From: Lagopus muta
Lineage: Eukaryota > Chordata > Aves > Galliformes > Phasianidae
Reading direction: 5' to 3'
Length of the DNA: 64,000 nucleotides
Assembly: GCF_023343835.1 (NCBI RefSeq)
Contig: NC_064472.1
Coordinates: forward strand, 8,485,469-8,549,468
The position numbers were made by a program, and so were the translations under genes. The number at the start of each line of letters is the position of its first letter. Positions within the stretch are counted from its first letter, which is position 1. The notes beneath the pieces are model-generated. The model saw only the letters and a list, made by a program, of their open reading frames with translations, was not told where the DNA came from and did not search any database. Below, piece by piece: positions 24,441-36,800 of this stretch.

Positions 24441-25964
24441 TTTTGTAATCATTAGGCGCTTTCACCAGGCTGAACACAGGGAGGCACCCCACTGATGTGG
24501 AGGAATCCCAGAAGGCACCATGCCAAGTGATGCTTCAGTGCCAGCAGGAAAGGGAAGAGGATGCCACAGACTGATGGAGAGCAGGGGGGCTGACACAGCA
24601 GGGGGTGGCAGCACTTGGTGCAGTTCTGGCTGTGCCCCTCTGCCCCTGGCAGATTCCATGGTGAGAGGACAGGGTTGGTAAAGATAACTGGCGAGTGTTT
24701 GTTTAGCCCCTGGTAGATCCGATGATACATCTCATGATTTTGACATTTTCAGTGGTCTTGTTTCCTTTGCTTGTTTGCTCACCCTTTGTCCTTTGGCCTC
24801 CTTGTAAATAGAGAGGACATCAAATCGCTTTTTCCTATAAGCAATATTTGAACAATAGTCGATGCTGTTTGTGCTTCTGCCCTTCCAGCTTAGACAGAGC
24901 CGAAAGGCAAAAGTGGCTTGCATCCTTGATTTCCATTGTATGGGTGGGTAGGAGCTGTAACAGTTCCTACAGCTTGGAAGATGCAAGGCATCCCCATTTC
25001 CACCTTTTCCCAATAAGATACAAGTTCTTTAGAAAAATCAAAATTCAGATCAAACAGTGCACAGATAGTTTTGATTTCTGGAGGCAGCTGTTGATATTTT
25101 ATCTTATTACTTTTGGGGGAGAGAATAGGCTATAGCTCTAAACCAGGTTTTGCAGGCTTTCTGACAAACATATCCACAGCTCCATAATCTGTGTAGATTT
25201 AATCAGTATTATTAGCATCCTTGCATCATGACTTGGCAATCCTTTGCTAATCAGTATGGATATTTGATGTGTAGCATGCAACGACAAAGGCTCAGAACTC
25301 TTGGGATTCTCTTGTCAAATGATACAGTGCCAGCTGGAAGGTGTCTCCAAATATCACACAGAATCCAGCTTAGGAACATTTGAAATGAGAGACAATTAAA
25401 CAAGGATACCAGGGGAAAAAAAAAAATAAAAAAAAAAATCCACCAACTTTGTGGATTTCTCTCTGCTATACATGGAATAATTACAAAAGAGAAAATAGCA
25501 CATTTCAGCTCAAAAGCTTCCAGAGAACTGAAGTAATGAAATGATGCAGGCTGCAGTCAGAGAACTTTGCTGTGGCTGTTCAGCACATCTGGAATGGAGA
25601 ACCTACATTAAGCACAGCAAAGGCTTGACCAGGCTTGGCAGGCAAATCCTCCCTACTTAGATATTTAATTCACTCCCTTCTGCTCATGTCAGCACTTTAT
25701 CTGACATTTCTGTGACCTTTCCAGTTTTCCCCATTACTAGAGAATAATCCATTGAAGGTGCAAATCCCTCCAGACCATATGTTTAAGCTCACTTCAGGGT
25801 TGTTTTTCTTAGTCACCTACTGCAGATGCCTTACATAGTTGGCTGAAAACCATCATTTTAGTGTGTTGGTGTTGGCCAGTAACACTTAAGGGGGATAAAT
25901 GCTAAAGTTAAGAATATCACCCTGTTCCTGATTCAAAAGTCTGCTCTACTTCTGCATTACAGGC
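24441..25964. other. Intergenic, no gene seen
   Basis: Chance open frames up to about 95 codons occur, with no recognised family. An A-rich patch with two A-runs lies at about 25415-25438. Confidence 0.55.
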
Positions 25965-27495
25965 AATAATCATAGCATGGCTTGAGTTGGAAAGGACTTT
26001 AAAGATCACCTAATTCCTGCTGTTGGCTGGTTGTCCTCCCACTAGACCAGGCTGCCCAGGGCTCCACTCAACCTGGCCTTGAATGTCTTCAGAGATAGGT
26101 ATGCACAACTCCTCCGGGCAGCCTGTGCCGGGGCCTTAACACTCTGAGATCTCCCTGGAGCCTTCTCATCTCTAGAATAAACAAGCTCAACTTCCTCAAA
26201 TTTTCTTCATAGGAGAGGTGTACCAGCCCTCTCAGCATCCTCATGGCCCTCCTCTGGACCTACTCCACAGCTTTGCCAGGCATAGATTCAGTTCTCCAGA
26301 TGGGGTCTCAGAAGGACAAAGTGGAGAGAGACAATCATTTCTCTCTCCCCACTGGCCACCCATCTGTTGATGCAGCCAAGGAGACTGGCTGCAAGCATGC
26401 ACTGCTGGCTTGTGTCCAGCTTTTCATCTTCAGGATGAAATGATGAATTCACCAGTACCCTCAAGTCCTTCTCTGCAGGGCTGTACTCAGTGAGTTCTTC
26501 TCCCAGTCTATATTAATGTCTGGAATTGCCCTAGCCCAAGTGCAGCACCTCAGTAGGTTCACAGAGGCCCACTTTCAAGTTTTTCCAGATCTCTCTGGAT
26601 AGCATCCCTTTCTTCTGTCATGTCAACTGCACCATTCAGCTTGGAGTAATCAGCAAACTTGCTAAGGGTGCATTCAATCCCAGTATCCAGGTCATTGATA
26701 AAGATGTTGAAGAGTACAGATCTGGAGATGGAACTCTGAGGGATGCCACTTGTCACCAGTCTCCACCTGGACATAGAACTGTTGACTGCAACCCTCTGGC
26801 TAATCCTTATCCACAGCCAGCTCTTCAAATCCACATATTTTTCAGTGCTGCCTGTAGCCCTTGGTCCAGGTGTTCTCACCTTGACATCTGACTACGAAAG
26901 CAGATGATGTGTTTAGATGATGTGTTTTCACGAGACTAAATTCTGGAATTGCTCTGTACTGCATTATCCCCCTTGTTATTTTATTTTCCTCCTTTTTTTT
27001 TTTTTTTCACAGTTTAGAGGTAAGGGTGTGGTGATGCTTTGCTCAAGTCCAGGTAGATGACACCAGTTGCCCTTCCTTTGTCTACTGGTGCTGCCATTCC
27101 ATCACAGACAGCCATCAGATTGGTCACGCATGATCTGCCATAGGTGAAGCCGTGCTGGCTGTGCTGAATCAGCTGCTCATCTCAGACGTGCATTGACATG
27201 TCTTCTGGGAGGATTAGTTCCATGATCTTATCAGGCACAGAGGTGAAGCTCATCACCCTGTAGCTCCCCAGGTCTTCCATTCCAAGCAGTGTTTTCCTTT
27301 TTCCAGTCCCCGGGCACTTCCCCTGGCAGCCACAACTTTTCAGATATGGTGGAGAGTGGCTTGGCAACCACACCAGCAGGCTCCATCAGAACCCTGGGAT
27401 GCATGTCATCTGGCTCCATAGACTTGTACATATTAGTGAAAAGATTCACAGCCTTGGACTGCAGGAGGTCCTCCCTTCTAATAAAATTACTACTC
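25965..27495 (-). mobile_element. CR1 LINE interrupted by a 165-bp insert
   Basis: This is an old CR1 in minus orientation, from its 3' tip (aatcatagcatggcttgagt) near 25970 through ORF2. The minus strand reads [20 protein letters not shown] at about 26.6 kb. After the insert it reads PDDMHPRVLMEPAGVVAKPL at about 27.35 kb, both classic CR1 RT stretches. Its ORF2 is broken by stops and frameshifts. At 26846-27010 the CR1 homology is replaced by a non-CR1 block that recurs at 28133-28295. CR1 homology then resumes with 'agtttagaggtaaggg'. Confidence 0.88.
26846..27010 (+). repeat. Direct duplication, copy 1 (inside CR1)
   Basis: This 165-bp block starts tgctgcctgtagcccttgg and ends in a T-run followed by cac. 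It is nearly identical to 28133-28295; the differences I see are confined to the T-rich end. It interrupts CR1 homology on both sides, so this is the derived insertion and copy 2 is probably the source. No terminal inverted repeats or obvious target-site duplication are visible. Confidence 0.93.
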
Positions 27496-28132
27496 TTCTC
27501 TGGAAAAGGCTTGTAAGGCCTTAATCCATGACACCTGCATCAGTTGCACTCTGTTGTCAGAAGGCACTCCAGTAACCTCAGAGAGCCATTGTGATTCCGT
27601 TGTACTCAGATTCTGTAAGAGAAATGGTTTCATGTACAGGAACCAAGTTTGACTTTCAGATTTCAGGTGAGTTTGTAGAGAAATAGGAATTCTCTCCCAT
27701 TAGGGTGGAACTACTGAAAGTCTTGAATTCAAAGTGAAAGAGTGTCAAGAGATGATGCCCTTGGGTGCACAAGGGATTGCTGCTGCATTTGTATTTGAAG
27801 TGAGCCTCCAAAGATAATGTCTGGAAATGGAGGTAGTGTGTTTGATTGTGTTAACATGCATGCCAAAGCAGGGCTTCAACAACATTTGTTCTGCAAAGGT
27901 AACTGAGCTTTCAGTGCCCTTCTAGTATATATGCCATTCACTGATTCATGGCAATAAAGGCAGAAAGGGTGATGATATAATTGTCTGCTTCTCATATAGA
28001 TCAGGTCATTAAAATTCCTGACATTCATGGGCTGCATTAGTCTGTCACATCTCAGCATCACCCTGCAAATTGATGCTGGGCTGCCTGATCATCCCTTCAG
28101 CATCACTTCATACCCAGACCCTCTTCTGTAGA
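27496..28132. other. Intergenic between CR1 and duplication copy 2
   Basis: Unique-looking sequence separates the interrupted CR1 from the second copy of the duplicated block. No gene or RNA is recognised. Confidence 0.5.
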
Positions 28133-28295
28133 TGCTGCCTGTAGCCCTTGGTCCAGGTGTTCTCACCTTGACATCTGACTACGAAAGCAGATGATGTGTT
28201 TAGATGATGTGTTTTCACGAGACTAAATTCTGGAATTGCTCTGTACTGCATTATCCCCCTTGTTATTTTATTTCCTCCTTTTTTTTTTTCCTCAC
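28133..28295 (+). repeat. Direct duplication, copy 2 (probable source)
   Basis: This 163-bp block matches 26846-27010, offset by 1287 bases. It lies in non-repetitive sequence (left flank cttctgtaga, right flank aaaatatttgc). The near identity implies a recent or gene-converted duplication. Confidence 0.93.
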
Positions 28296-29465
28296 AAAAT
28301 ATTTGCAGTGACTTTGTGTTTACTTCCAGATAACTGAGGAGACTTTAACAAACCTGGGTCTGATGAAGATCCTGCAGAGCCGCACTGTAAGCGCTCATTT
28401 TGGGGAAGATGTTGGCAGTTATTCTGTGCAGTGCACGCTCTGCTGATGGTGAGTGCTGAGTTCATTCTGTCATACTCCCCAATTTAATTCTGTGACATGC
28501 ACACTGTTACCTTTATCAGCCAAAGAATCTCTGAGAATTAAGCAGGCTTTTTTTAACAAGGCTTTTTTTTTTTCCCCACACAAACCTGTTTCTCGGATTA
28601 ATTTTATGTCTAGTCATGTATTGTGTATAAATCAAGAACCTTGTTAGATTTCCATTATTTTGCCTGTGACATCAAGGAAAATAGTCTGCAGGTGTCTGGT
28701 CACCGCTCTGTGCCCAGCTCAAACACTGGCATGCTTCCAGACTCTTACAATTTCCCAAGATTAAAATTATCACCTTGAAGCCAGACATTTTTCTGGGCAG
28801 GTTTTAAAGGACTCTTGGGTGTAGGCACCCAGGGTTAGTGATAGAAACCATTTCAGACAGTCAGATGTAACTTCTCACTACTCAGACTGTAAGGTAACAA
28901 CCAGCTGTGCGCTCTGCTGGATGTTGCACTGGTCTCTCATCCTGCTTCTTACTGGATCAGATATTCTTGGAACACTATTATTTTTATAATCCTGTTAATG
29001 TTTCTAAAACCATCTACAGGAGGGTTAATACAATTACTAGGAACTGTTCTTTAAGAAGTAATCAGTTCTTACAAGCAAAAAACAAAAATCCTTTTGCTGC
29101 TGTAGCTTATACCAGTTCATCTAGCAGAATAATGTAGAAGAATATATCTGTTCCATTTTTGGTTCAAGTTACAGCAATACGCAGTTTATCAACCAAAGAC
29201 ACCTGTTGTTTACATGGGAGTACATTCTGGTCTGGCAGATTAGCAAAGCTGCAGTGCCCCACAGAAGCAAAGCTAGTTCATTTACCAGACCACATTCATA
29301 TCAATAAGATCTGCTAGAGGCTTTCAGCCATCCTTGCACAATGTCCTACAGTGCTTCTTTCAGTGCCCACAAAACATCTGTCATTATCTGCTGGATGCCT
29401 AGTGGAATCTCAGCCCTCCCTTACATCAGATGATGGAGATGTGCCCATATCTGTTTGGTAATTAA
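28296..29465. other. Intergenic, no gene seen
   Basis: Nothing is recognised here beyond short T-runs (near 28562-28573) and chance open frames under 80 codons. Confidence 0.5.
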
Positions 29466-29605
29466 CTCCTCTCCTCTCCTCTCCTCTCCTCTCCTCTCCT
29501 CTCCTCTCCTCTCCTCTCCTCTCCTCTCCTCTCCTCTCCTCTCCTCTCCTCTCCTCTCCTCTCCTCTCCTCTCCTCTCCTCTCCTCTCCTCTCCTCTCCT
29601 CTCCT
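29466..29605. repeat. (CTCCT)28 microsatellite
   Basis: Twenty-eight uninterrupted copies of the pentamer CTCCT span 140 bp. One out-of-phase extension runs to about 29613. One strand is pure pyrimidine and the other pure purine (AGGAG). The perfect array suggests recent expansion and high polymorphism. A minus-strand open frame through it (a repeating GEERR-type peptide) is an artefact of the five-base unit lacking stops. Confidence 0.98.
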
Positions 29606-29834
29606 CCTCTCCTCACATCATGTTGTGAAGACAAATGTGGACACACCTCTATTTGTAGTTTTTCTCTGAATTTCATCTTAGGACAAATTACAAATATTTT
29701 TATCCTGTATTATATTTAGGAGAACCTTTTGTACAGCATGTCCAGCAGTTTTTGTCAGCTCTAGTAAAATGTCAGTCATATGCTTTGAATTCTAAAAAGA
29801 ACACGTGTAGCTCCAGCAACTGGCAATGACAAGA

Positions 29835-30260
29835 ACCGATCAGCTTGAGTGAGGGTGGGGAATTGCAGGCTGGTCAGCCTCACCTCAGTCTCTGCCAAGG
29901 TGAACTAGTCCTGGAAGTCATTTCCCAACATATGGAGGACTGAAAGTTGATTGAGAGTGTCATCAGGGGTTTACAGTGGGGAATTTATGCCTGATCAATC
30001 TGAATGTCTTCCACAGTGAAATGACTGACCTGCTAAGTGAGGAATTAACAGAGGATGTCATTCACTTTGACTGTAGCAAGGCTTGCAGTAATGTTTCATG
30101 TAGCATCCTCATAGAAAATTAATGAAGTATGAGCTTTGTACAGAGCCAAAAACAGGGACAGAAAACTGGCAGAATTGGTGTGTTCTAGGTGTTGTGGTCA
30201 GGACCACAAAGTCCAGCTGGTGACTGATCACTGGTGATATTCCCATGGGGCTTCTTTCAT
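29835..30260 (+). mobile_element. CR1 LINE ORF2 (RT) fragment
   Basis: This is a sense CR1 remnant of the RT region. It has 'gcaggctggtcagcctcacct' and 'tatggaggactgaaagttga'. The 'tgtagcaaggcttgcag' block corresponds to the conserved CR1 'FSKAFD' RT segment, with that segment decayed. It is heavily mutated and has no 3' UTR. Confidence 0.8.
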
Positions 30261-30295
30261 GGCTTGGACTAAAGTGGGAGGAGCAGATGATGCAT

Positions 30296-30675
30296 AGAAT
30301 GATAGAATCACAGAATCCTTAGAGTTGGAAGGGACACTTAAAAGTCATTTAGTCTAATTCCCCTGCAATGAGCAGGAATATGCACTGCTAGATCAGGTTG
30401 CCCAGGTTTGATCCAGTCTCACCCTGTAAGTCTCCAGGGGTGGGGCATCATTCACATCTCTGGGCAAAGTGTTCCAGTGCCTCACCACCCTCACTGTAAA
30501 AGATTTGCCAGTCCCAACATCATCCTTTTCACCTTTCTTGAAAGTGCGTGTGATGTTGCTTTTTTTTCCAGTCATCAGGGACTTCACCTGATTGCCACAA
30601 CTTTTCAAATGTCATTGAGAGTGTCTTGGTGACCACATCAGCTAATTCCCTTGGGACACTGGGATGAGTTGTGAT
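30296..30675 (-). mobile_element. CR1 LINE with large internal deletion
   Basis: In plus-strand reading it begins at the CR1 3' tip (gatagaatcacagaatcctt) and follows the 3' UTR to about 30510. On the minus strand this part reads GKSFTVRVVRHWNTLPRDV. It then jumps at about 30512-30528 to the RT-domain block 'tccagtcatcagggacttca'. Most of ORF2 between those points is missing, so the copy consists of its two ends only. Confidence 0.82.
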
Positions 30676-30880
30676 GCATTCAGAGGGTCCTCAACAGACT
30701 GGAGAAATGGCAGTATCATGAAGTTCAACAAAGGGAAACTGGAAGTTCTGCACTTGGTAAGGAAGAATCCCGTAATACAGGCAAGCGAATAGCAGCTTGG
30801 CAGAGAAGAACCTGGAAGTTCTGGTGCACGAGATGAACACGAGCAGGCAGAGTCCCCAGAGACAGCCTTAGTCACATCCT
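30676..30880 (+). mobile_element. CR1 LINE ORF2 fragment
   Basis: This sense CR1 piece contains 'atgaagttcaacaaagggaa' and 'agaagaacctggaagttctgg'. It directly abuts the minus-strand copy on its left, so orientation flips at about 30676. Confidence 0.72.
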
Positions 30881-33800
30881 CTTCAGTTTAGAACCTGCAG
30901 TATTTCTGTTATAGAGGAGTCCTTATCCCCTCCAGCACTTGTAATGTTGGAGGCTCTGGGGAGAGAAGGAACACCTGGAATTACACATTTTTACAAGGGG
31001 GGAAAAAAAAAAGCAACCACCAAACCAGGCACTGATTATGATGGCTGCAAATCTTCCTGCTGAGACATCAGCATCCCTGGAACATGACTCATGTTGTGTC
31101 TCTGTTCATATCTTGGGCACAAACAGTCCAAGGAACTCTCAAGCTGACCTTCTGACTGTAGCTCTGTGTTGAAGCCCCAGGGCTTTCTTCTTTCTTCTCT
31201 CAGCTCATGGTGCACTGTAATGCTGAGGGAAAGGTACTGCTGTCCAGGGCAGTGCTTTCAAGCAGCTGATCAGCTGATCCCAAATGAGATTGAGGCTTGA
31301 CAGAGTCTGGAGCCATCCTGACATTTGTTCCTCCAGATGAGGAGGCTGGGGCTTGAGAAAGGTGGGAGGCAAAAGGCAACATTATTTGCTTTCTAATGCA
31401 ACATGTGTGAACGTGCTAACGTTTTGCCTCTGACAGAATGGGCTGCCCTTATCCCGAGAACACCACCAGCAGTGTGTTCCTGGCATTTCTCTGTGTATGA
31501 ATCTACTTACTGAACTGAACGATGGAAGCACCTCACAATGGGAAATACTCTGCTGCTTCTCCATTTAGAAGCAGTCAGGATGAGTACAGGTATGGTTAGG
31601 AAGAACCAAACAGAGCCAATATGAAGCCATGACCGCAACGCTGCTCTGCTCTGGCTTCCTTGTTCTGCTCAGCGGTGCCACCAGCTGGCAGGAGCGGACA
31701 CAGCCACGGTGATCAGAAACAAAATACACCCAAGCAGAAGAGTGGTGACCGACAGCCAGACAAAGATGCAGCAGCGGGGCTGCTAGATGGAGGCAGGCAG
31801 CAGTTTGAGTGCTGAAAGGGAGGACAGTGTGCACTGCCACAGGTCTTGTAGTGTATGGTAAATCGTGATGGACAGCAGACCAGCGCAGACTCCAGGCCAA
31901 GGAATGCAACAGTTCTCTTGATTCCACCCCAGCAATGATGATGGCCACACATGTGCGTGCTGAGCGTGATCTGTGAGAAAGTGCTGAAGGATCATGGACT
32001 GTTCAGTCTGAGGAGTGAAAGCCACTGCCATGAAACAGTTAAAATGTCCATTGGGTAAAGAAATCACAGCAAAAAACAAACTCTTTCATCTGCACTGTGA
32101 ATGGGAAAACAAGGGGACTTCACAAGCCGGGTGATGTGGCCAGGTAGGCTAATGCTGAAATTAGTTGCTGAGAAAAGGTTTGGATAGCTTATTGCTGAGA
32201 TCTGTTGCTGGACACATGCCTAGGAAAAAGTCTATATGTATTGACAGTCCTGGGGCTTCCTGAGGTCCTCAGCCACTTCCAATCCTTTTTTGCGTTTACT
32301 TTGTGGAGAACCAGATGTAGCTGTAAAGGACGTTGCCAGAACCATTTCTGTAGCTGAAAGTAATTGCCCCTTCACCCTCTCTTTCCTAAGGCTTAGGAGT
32401 AGAAACGCAAGCCTTATCCTGCAGGGGGCCCGTTCTGCACTGAGTAACAACCGTTCAGAGGAAATGTGACGATCCAAGGACAGCACACAGCTCACGAGCA
32501 GTTCATCTCCAGATTCCACACTGAGGGCTTGGCACGAGCCCATCCAAAGCCATGGCTGTGGCAGAGCGCAAGCCAGGAGCCACAAGCTGTCCTGCTGCCA
32601 GTGTTTTCCAGCCTCATCCTGCCACCTGTTATCCACCGTGTCCTGCATGTATCCAGCACACGGGACTTTTTCTCCTTTTGCTTCCCTCAGATCTCCAACA
32701 GTTTTGGTACAGGCTCAGTAGGTGACAGTATACACATCTTTTGACTTTTCTTTCTTTTTCAGGTAACCTCAAGCCTGAGGAACACCTACTACAGTACGAC
32801 AGGAAGCAGAGATGGTTCTGCTGGAGGTATAGTCTCTTATACCTTGCATATAATGCCGCAGTCTTTCCATGAGAAACTACTGTAGGAACCAGCAGCTCAT
32901 GGCAAGGCCAAGTGAGAGAAAAATGGGGATGCAGGAGGAGCATTTGGCACACAGTTCTAACTCCCAACATAGAACTTAGGATGTCCTGAGGACATTCCAG
33001 TCTTCCTTGTTCTAAGGAGGGAAGCTGAGACAGAGAAATAGGATGGCTGGACAGAGACCCTGCTCTCTTGAGCAATGAAAACATGGAGACAGATCTAGCT
33101 ACAGATGCATCTCTGGAGCTGAAGATTCTCCTGTAAGCTTTAGTGCTATGCAGCCAACACTGGTCCACTCTATACCTAGAGGTACATGTATGGTCCAGTG
33201 CCTCTGAGGAGAAACTGTTGCTTCAGGGCAAATGAGATACCAGAAGAAAAGAGAAAGGTGTTTTGAGGTCTGATAGTTGCAGCTCTGCCTTTAGACATAT
33301 CTTCTATGGAAGTAAGGACTGTTACTGCAGCCATACACAGAATGTGACTGATGTTTAAACTGTGGAAAAGGCTGAGAACCTGTCCTTGGGTGTCAGTGCA
33401 GTCACTGGGGAAGGGTGAGGGAACAAAACCAAAAGACTAATTCACTACTTCCTTTGAATCGGTCATGTCTGCATAAATGCCAGACTGCTAAAAGGACAAA
33501 TGCAAGTCTGCTCACTGTCAAACTGTCTTTGGTTTACTTGTTATGGAAGGACTAGCAAAAAAAGGAAGCCATCAGCCAAGTTGACACACTATACAAATAC
33601 ATTTTATTTAGAGATACCCACAGTAAAATGCACAAATACATCTTGTTCACCGATTTTCAGGTCACACAACTTCAAGTATCGGAAAAACAAACTGCAGTTA
33701 ATTACAGTTATCCGTAGAATGGAGCAGTAGTAGAAGATTCATCTGTCAGACTACATCATGGGTAATGATGCTCAGGTATTTAAAAAGTGCATGGGTCGTT

Positions 33801-36800
33801 GCCACATACACTAACTCAGTTTTTCAAAGAGCAGTGTCTTTCTGGCATGTGAGCACAGTAACATGGTTAATATAGGATGGAAAATGAAGCTCTTGATTTG
33901 ATCTGGAAATGCATTCCCCAAAAGCAAATTAAGAGCTGAGACTGAGGCATGGGAAGCAAGCTGTAAAAATCACCGTTACATACTCCATGTGGTTAAGCAA
34001 CATAGAGGTGGCCTAAAATGATTGTTATTCTTCTTATTCAGAAGACTCCTGAGCACTTGATTGTATTCAGCAAGCTGGCAGAAGAGCTATAATCAGAGAT
34101 CCAGACTCTTGCATTCACACTGAGTTCTTTCACAACTGGAAACCTCAGTCCTCACATTTCCAAAATCCTGTGTTCCACTTGCAAGCACATCAACTGGATC
34201 ACATATTGCTGTGTCTACTTTTGTATTCCCATACAGAGGAGAAAGTAGGAGGGGCTGCTGATTTGGGAGGAGCGGCATCGGTTTAAAGCTGTATTTAAGT
34301 CAGATGGAACCTGATCTCTTTTCTCCAGTGTCTCTCCATAGCAAGGAAGTTCAGCAGCTTGCACTGCTCCATGCTCCCTTTTTGCTTTTAGATGGGGGAT
34401 GTGCTGTCTGGTGCCTGGGAGACACCAGCAGGGACTGTAGTATGGAAGGTAGCACTTCAGAGCAAGGAACAAGAATCAAATCAGTCTCCAGTTAGAATCC
34501 TTGCATTACAAACAAGAGAGACTGACTTTTGCATTGTAATTCAGAGGCACATTTTATGCTGATGAACAGAACCCCCCTTTAGCACTGCAACTTTCTGTGG
34601 ATTATAAGACAAATCTCCTGTTGAAGCAATAAAAAACACCTCAATTACTCTGTTCTGATATTTTAGACTCCCGAACTGCTTCTTCACCTGTTCTGTCCAT
34701 AGATAGCATTCCATTTGTGTGTATGCAGCTGCTTCTCCTCCATAAAAACAGCTCCGGAGATCCTTTTTTCTGTGCACCTTGGAAGGAGACAAATAACACT
34801 GATACCTCATTGGGATGGGCCCCTGTACCATGTTCACGAGAGAGCTGAGAAGTCAGTAAGATTTTGCACTTTTGCAGTGAACCCCAAAATGAGAAAAATA
34901 ATTGAAATAACCAGCAAGTCCTTCACAGCTGGCACAGAATGAATTTGGAGCAAAGCCCTTCAGGCTGAGAGGAGAATACCAGCCGGGGGAAACATCAGGG
35001 CTGGGTTACAGCAACATGCCCTGACTCAGCACACTGTTGTCCAAGCACAGACTCAAACTGCAGTAAGGCTTGGAGAGGCAGCCCCAAGCCTTGCAGGTCT
35101 GCTACCTGAGGATGCCATGAGGCAGCAAAGAACTGGCTGGAGGCCAGAAGCAGGAGCAGGGCTGAGACTGAGTGTGGAGACAAAGTATTCTGAATAAGAT
35201 GACGGCCCGTCAGAAGGTTCTCATCCTGGCCTTCTAGCACTATTCCTCACTGTAAGAGAAGGCCCAGCTGGTTTGGTACAGCCCTGCACACACAGCTGGT
35301 GCTGAATCAGCAACAGCCATGTGGATGGCTTCTGCTTAGCCCTTCTGCTCCATCCCAGCTGGAAGCACATGGAGGGGGCTGGCAGCAAAGCACAGCGCTC
35401 TAAATCATCATGAAAACGAAGAGACAAGCACACTGCATCAGTGGGAAGAGAGGTAGTGAGTGGCTGATCAGAGGTTCTTTCCCATCTCATCTTCACACCT
35501 CATCTGCAGATAAGAGTAGTAGCTTTGCAAGTTCTGGGAGCAGCTCTATAGTGACATAAGCATAAAGAATGATGGACTAAAACCTCACAGCTTCCACTGC
35601 TCAAACACTGGCTCCTCTGAGTGCAGCAGCCTTGGGTATTACTGCTGGCCAAAGCTAATCTGCCTTTTAAGCACAGGGTTAGAGTTAACTCATCTTACAG
35701 CATGATTTTTTTCGTAATCCATTAAATGCACGCATGCAGAGAAAGGTTCTAGATGGGATTAAAAATCATCACAAAGGCAGTGAAGCGTCCTCCTGTCTTT
35801 CTGCTCAGAGGATCTTTAGCTGTGATGCTGACCGAAAAACCACAAATCAGTTTAAACAAGCGTTGCGCCAATGCTGGGCATCTCCATTTACTTCATGATT
35901 TGCTGACATCCACTGTACAGTACAGGTGTGAGAATTTCAGTCTCTGTAGACTTTGCAAGAGTGGAGCCTGCATATCTGAGTTGGCTAGACAGTAACTGAA
36001 GTTTGTGGTAAAAGCACAGAGAGATCTTTGTACAGCGGGCCACACGTTCCTCTCACCCTGAACTGATATTTTCCAGGCCAGGCAAGCAGCTTTGAAGACT
36101 GTTAGTTAGAATTAGGAAGAAATGTGAGAAGAGGTCACTGAAGTTCACTAAATAAGCTGAAACCAAACTGTTCTACTGGAAATTGTGATAAAAATGAGGC
36201 TTTAATTTCAAAGAAACTCTAGAGTGAATAAAACTAAAAGAACTCCAGGTTAAATTCACACGGGGGCACAACCAGCTACAACAGGAAACGCACAAACCTT
36301 AGAGCTCTGTGATGATGTATTAAGGTAAACAGGATGATGGCTAGTCACGCTGCTTCTAAATACAAAGGTAGTCTCATGGATCAACAGAATTCAGTATTTC
36401 AGTTAGTTATGGATATAAGGGCTCATTTAAGGTGACAGGAAGCAAAGAAGTGCTCCAGTTTCCATGCTTTTAGGATTAGATTAACTGGGAGTAGACATCT
36501 TGTATCGATCACACTCTATCTGCATAAAAGGCAGGAACCTAGCTCGAACTCCAGGTGTCATTTTACAAATAAAGATATAATTTGCCAATTTAGAAAATTA
36601 AGCCAGATGCATTACACCTTTGTCTTGGAAAACAAAAAATCTTATTTCAAGGAGGAAGAAATGTACAAGGAAACTCTGAACACTGAGGCCCATGAGCAGA
36701 CAAGCTAGTAGTTCTTGCCTACTCGCAGCAGTTTCCCACTGCAAACTGCATCAATAACTTCAAACAGCTTCACAGTGCAGGTAAAAACACGCAGTATAAC

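Noticed and set aside
29410-29676. 88-codon minus-strand frame with a repeating GEERR-type peptide
   Set aside because: It is the translation of the (CTCCT)28 microsatellite, whose five-base unit has no stop in any frame.
32629-33168. 179-codon minus-strand open frame, the longest in the intergenic region
   Set aside because: No recognised domain, no splice or promoter context, overlapped by other frames, and a length compatible with chance in 64 kb.
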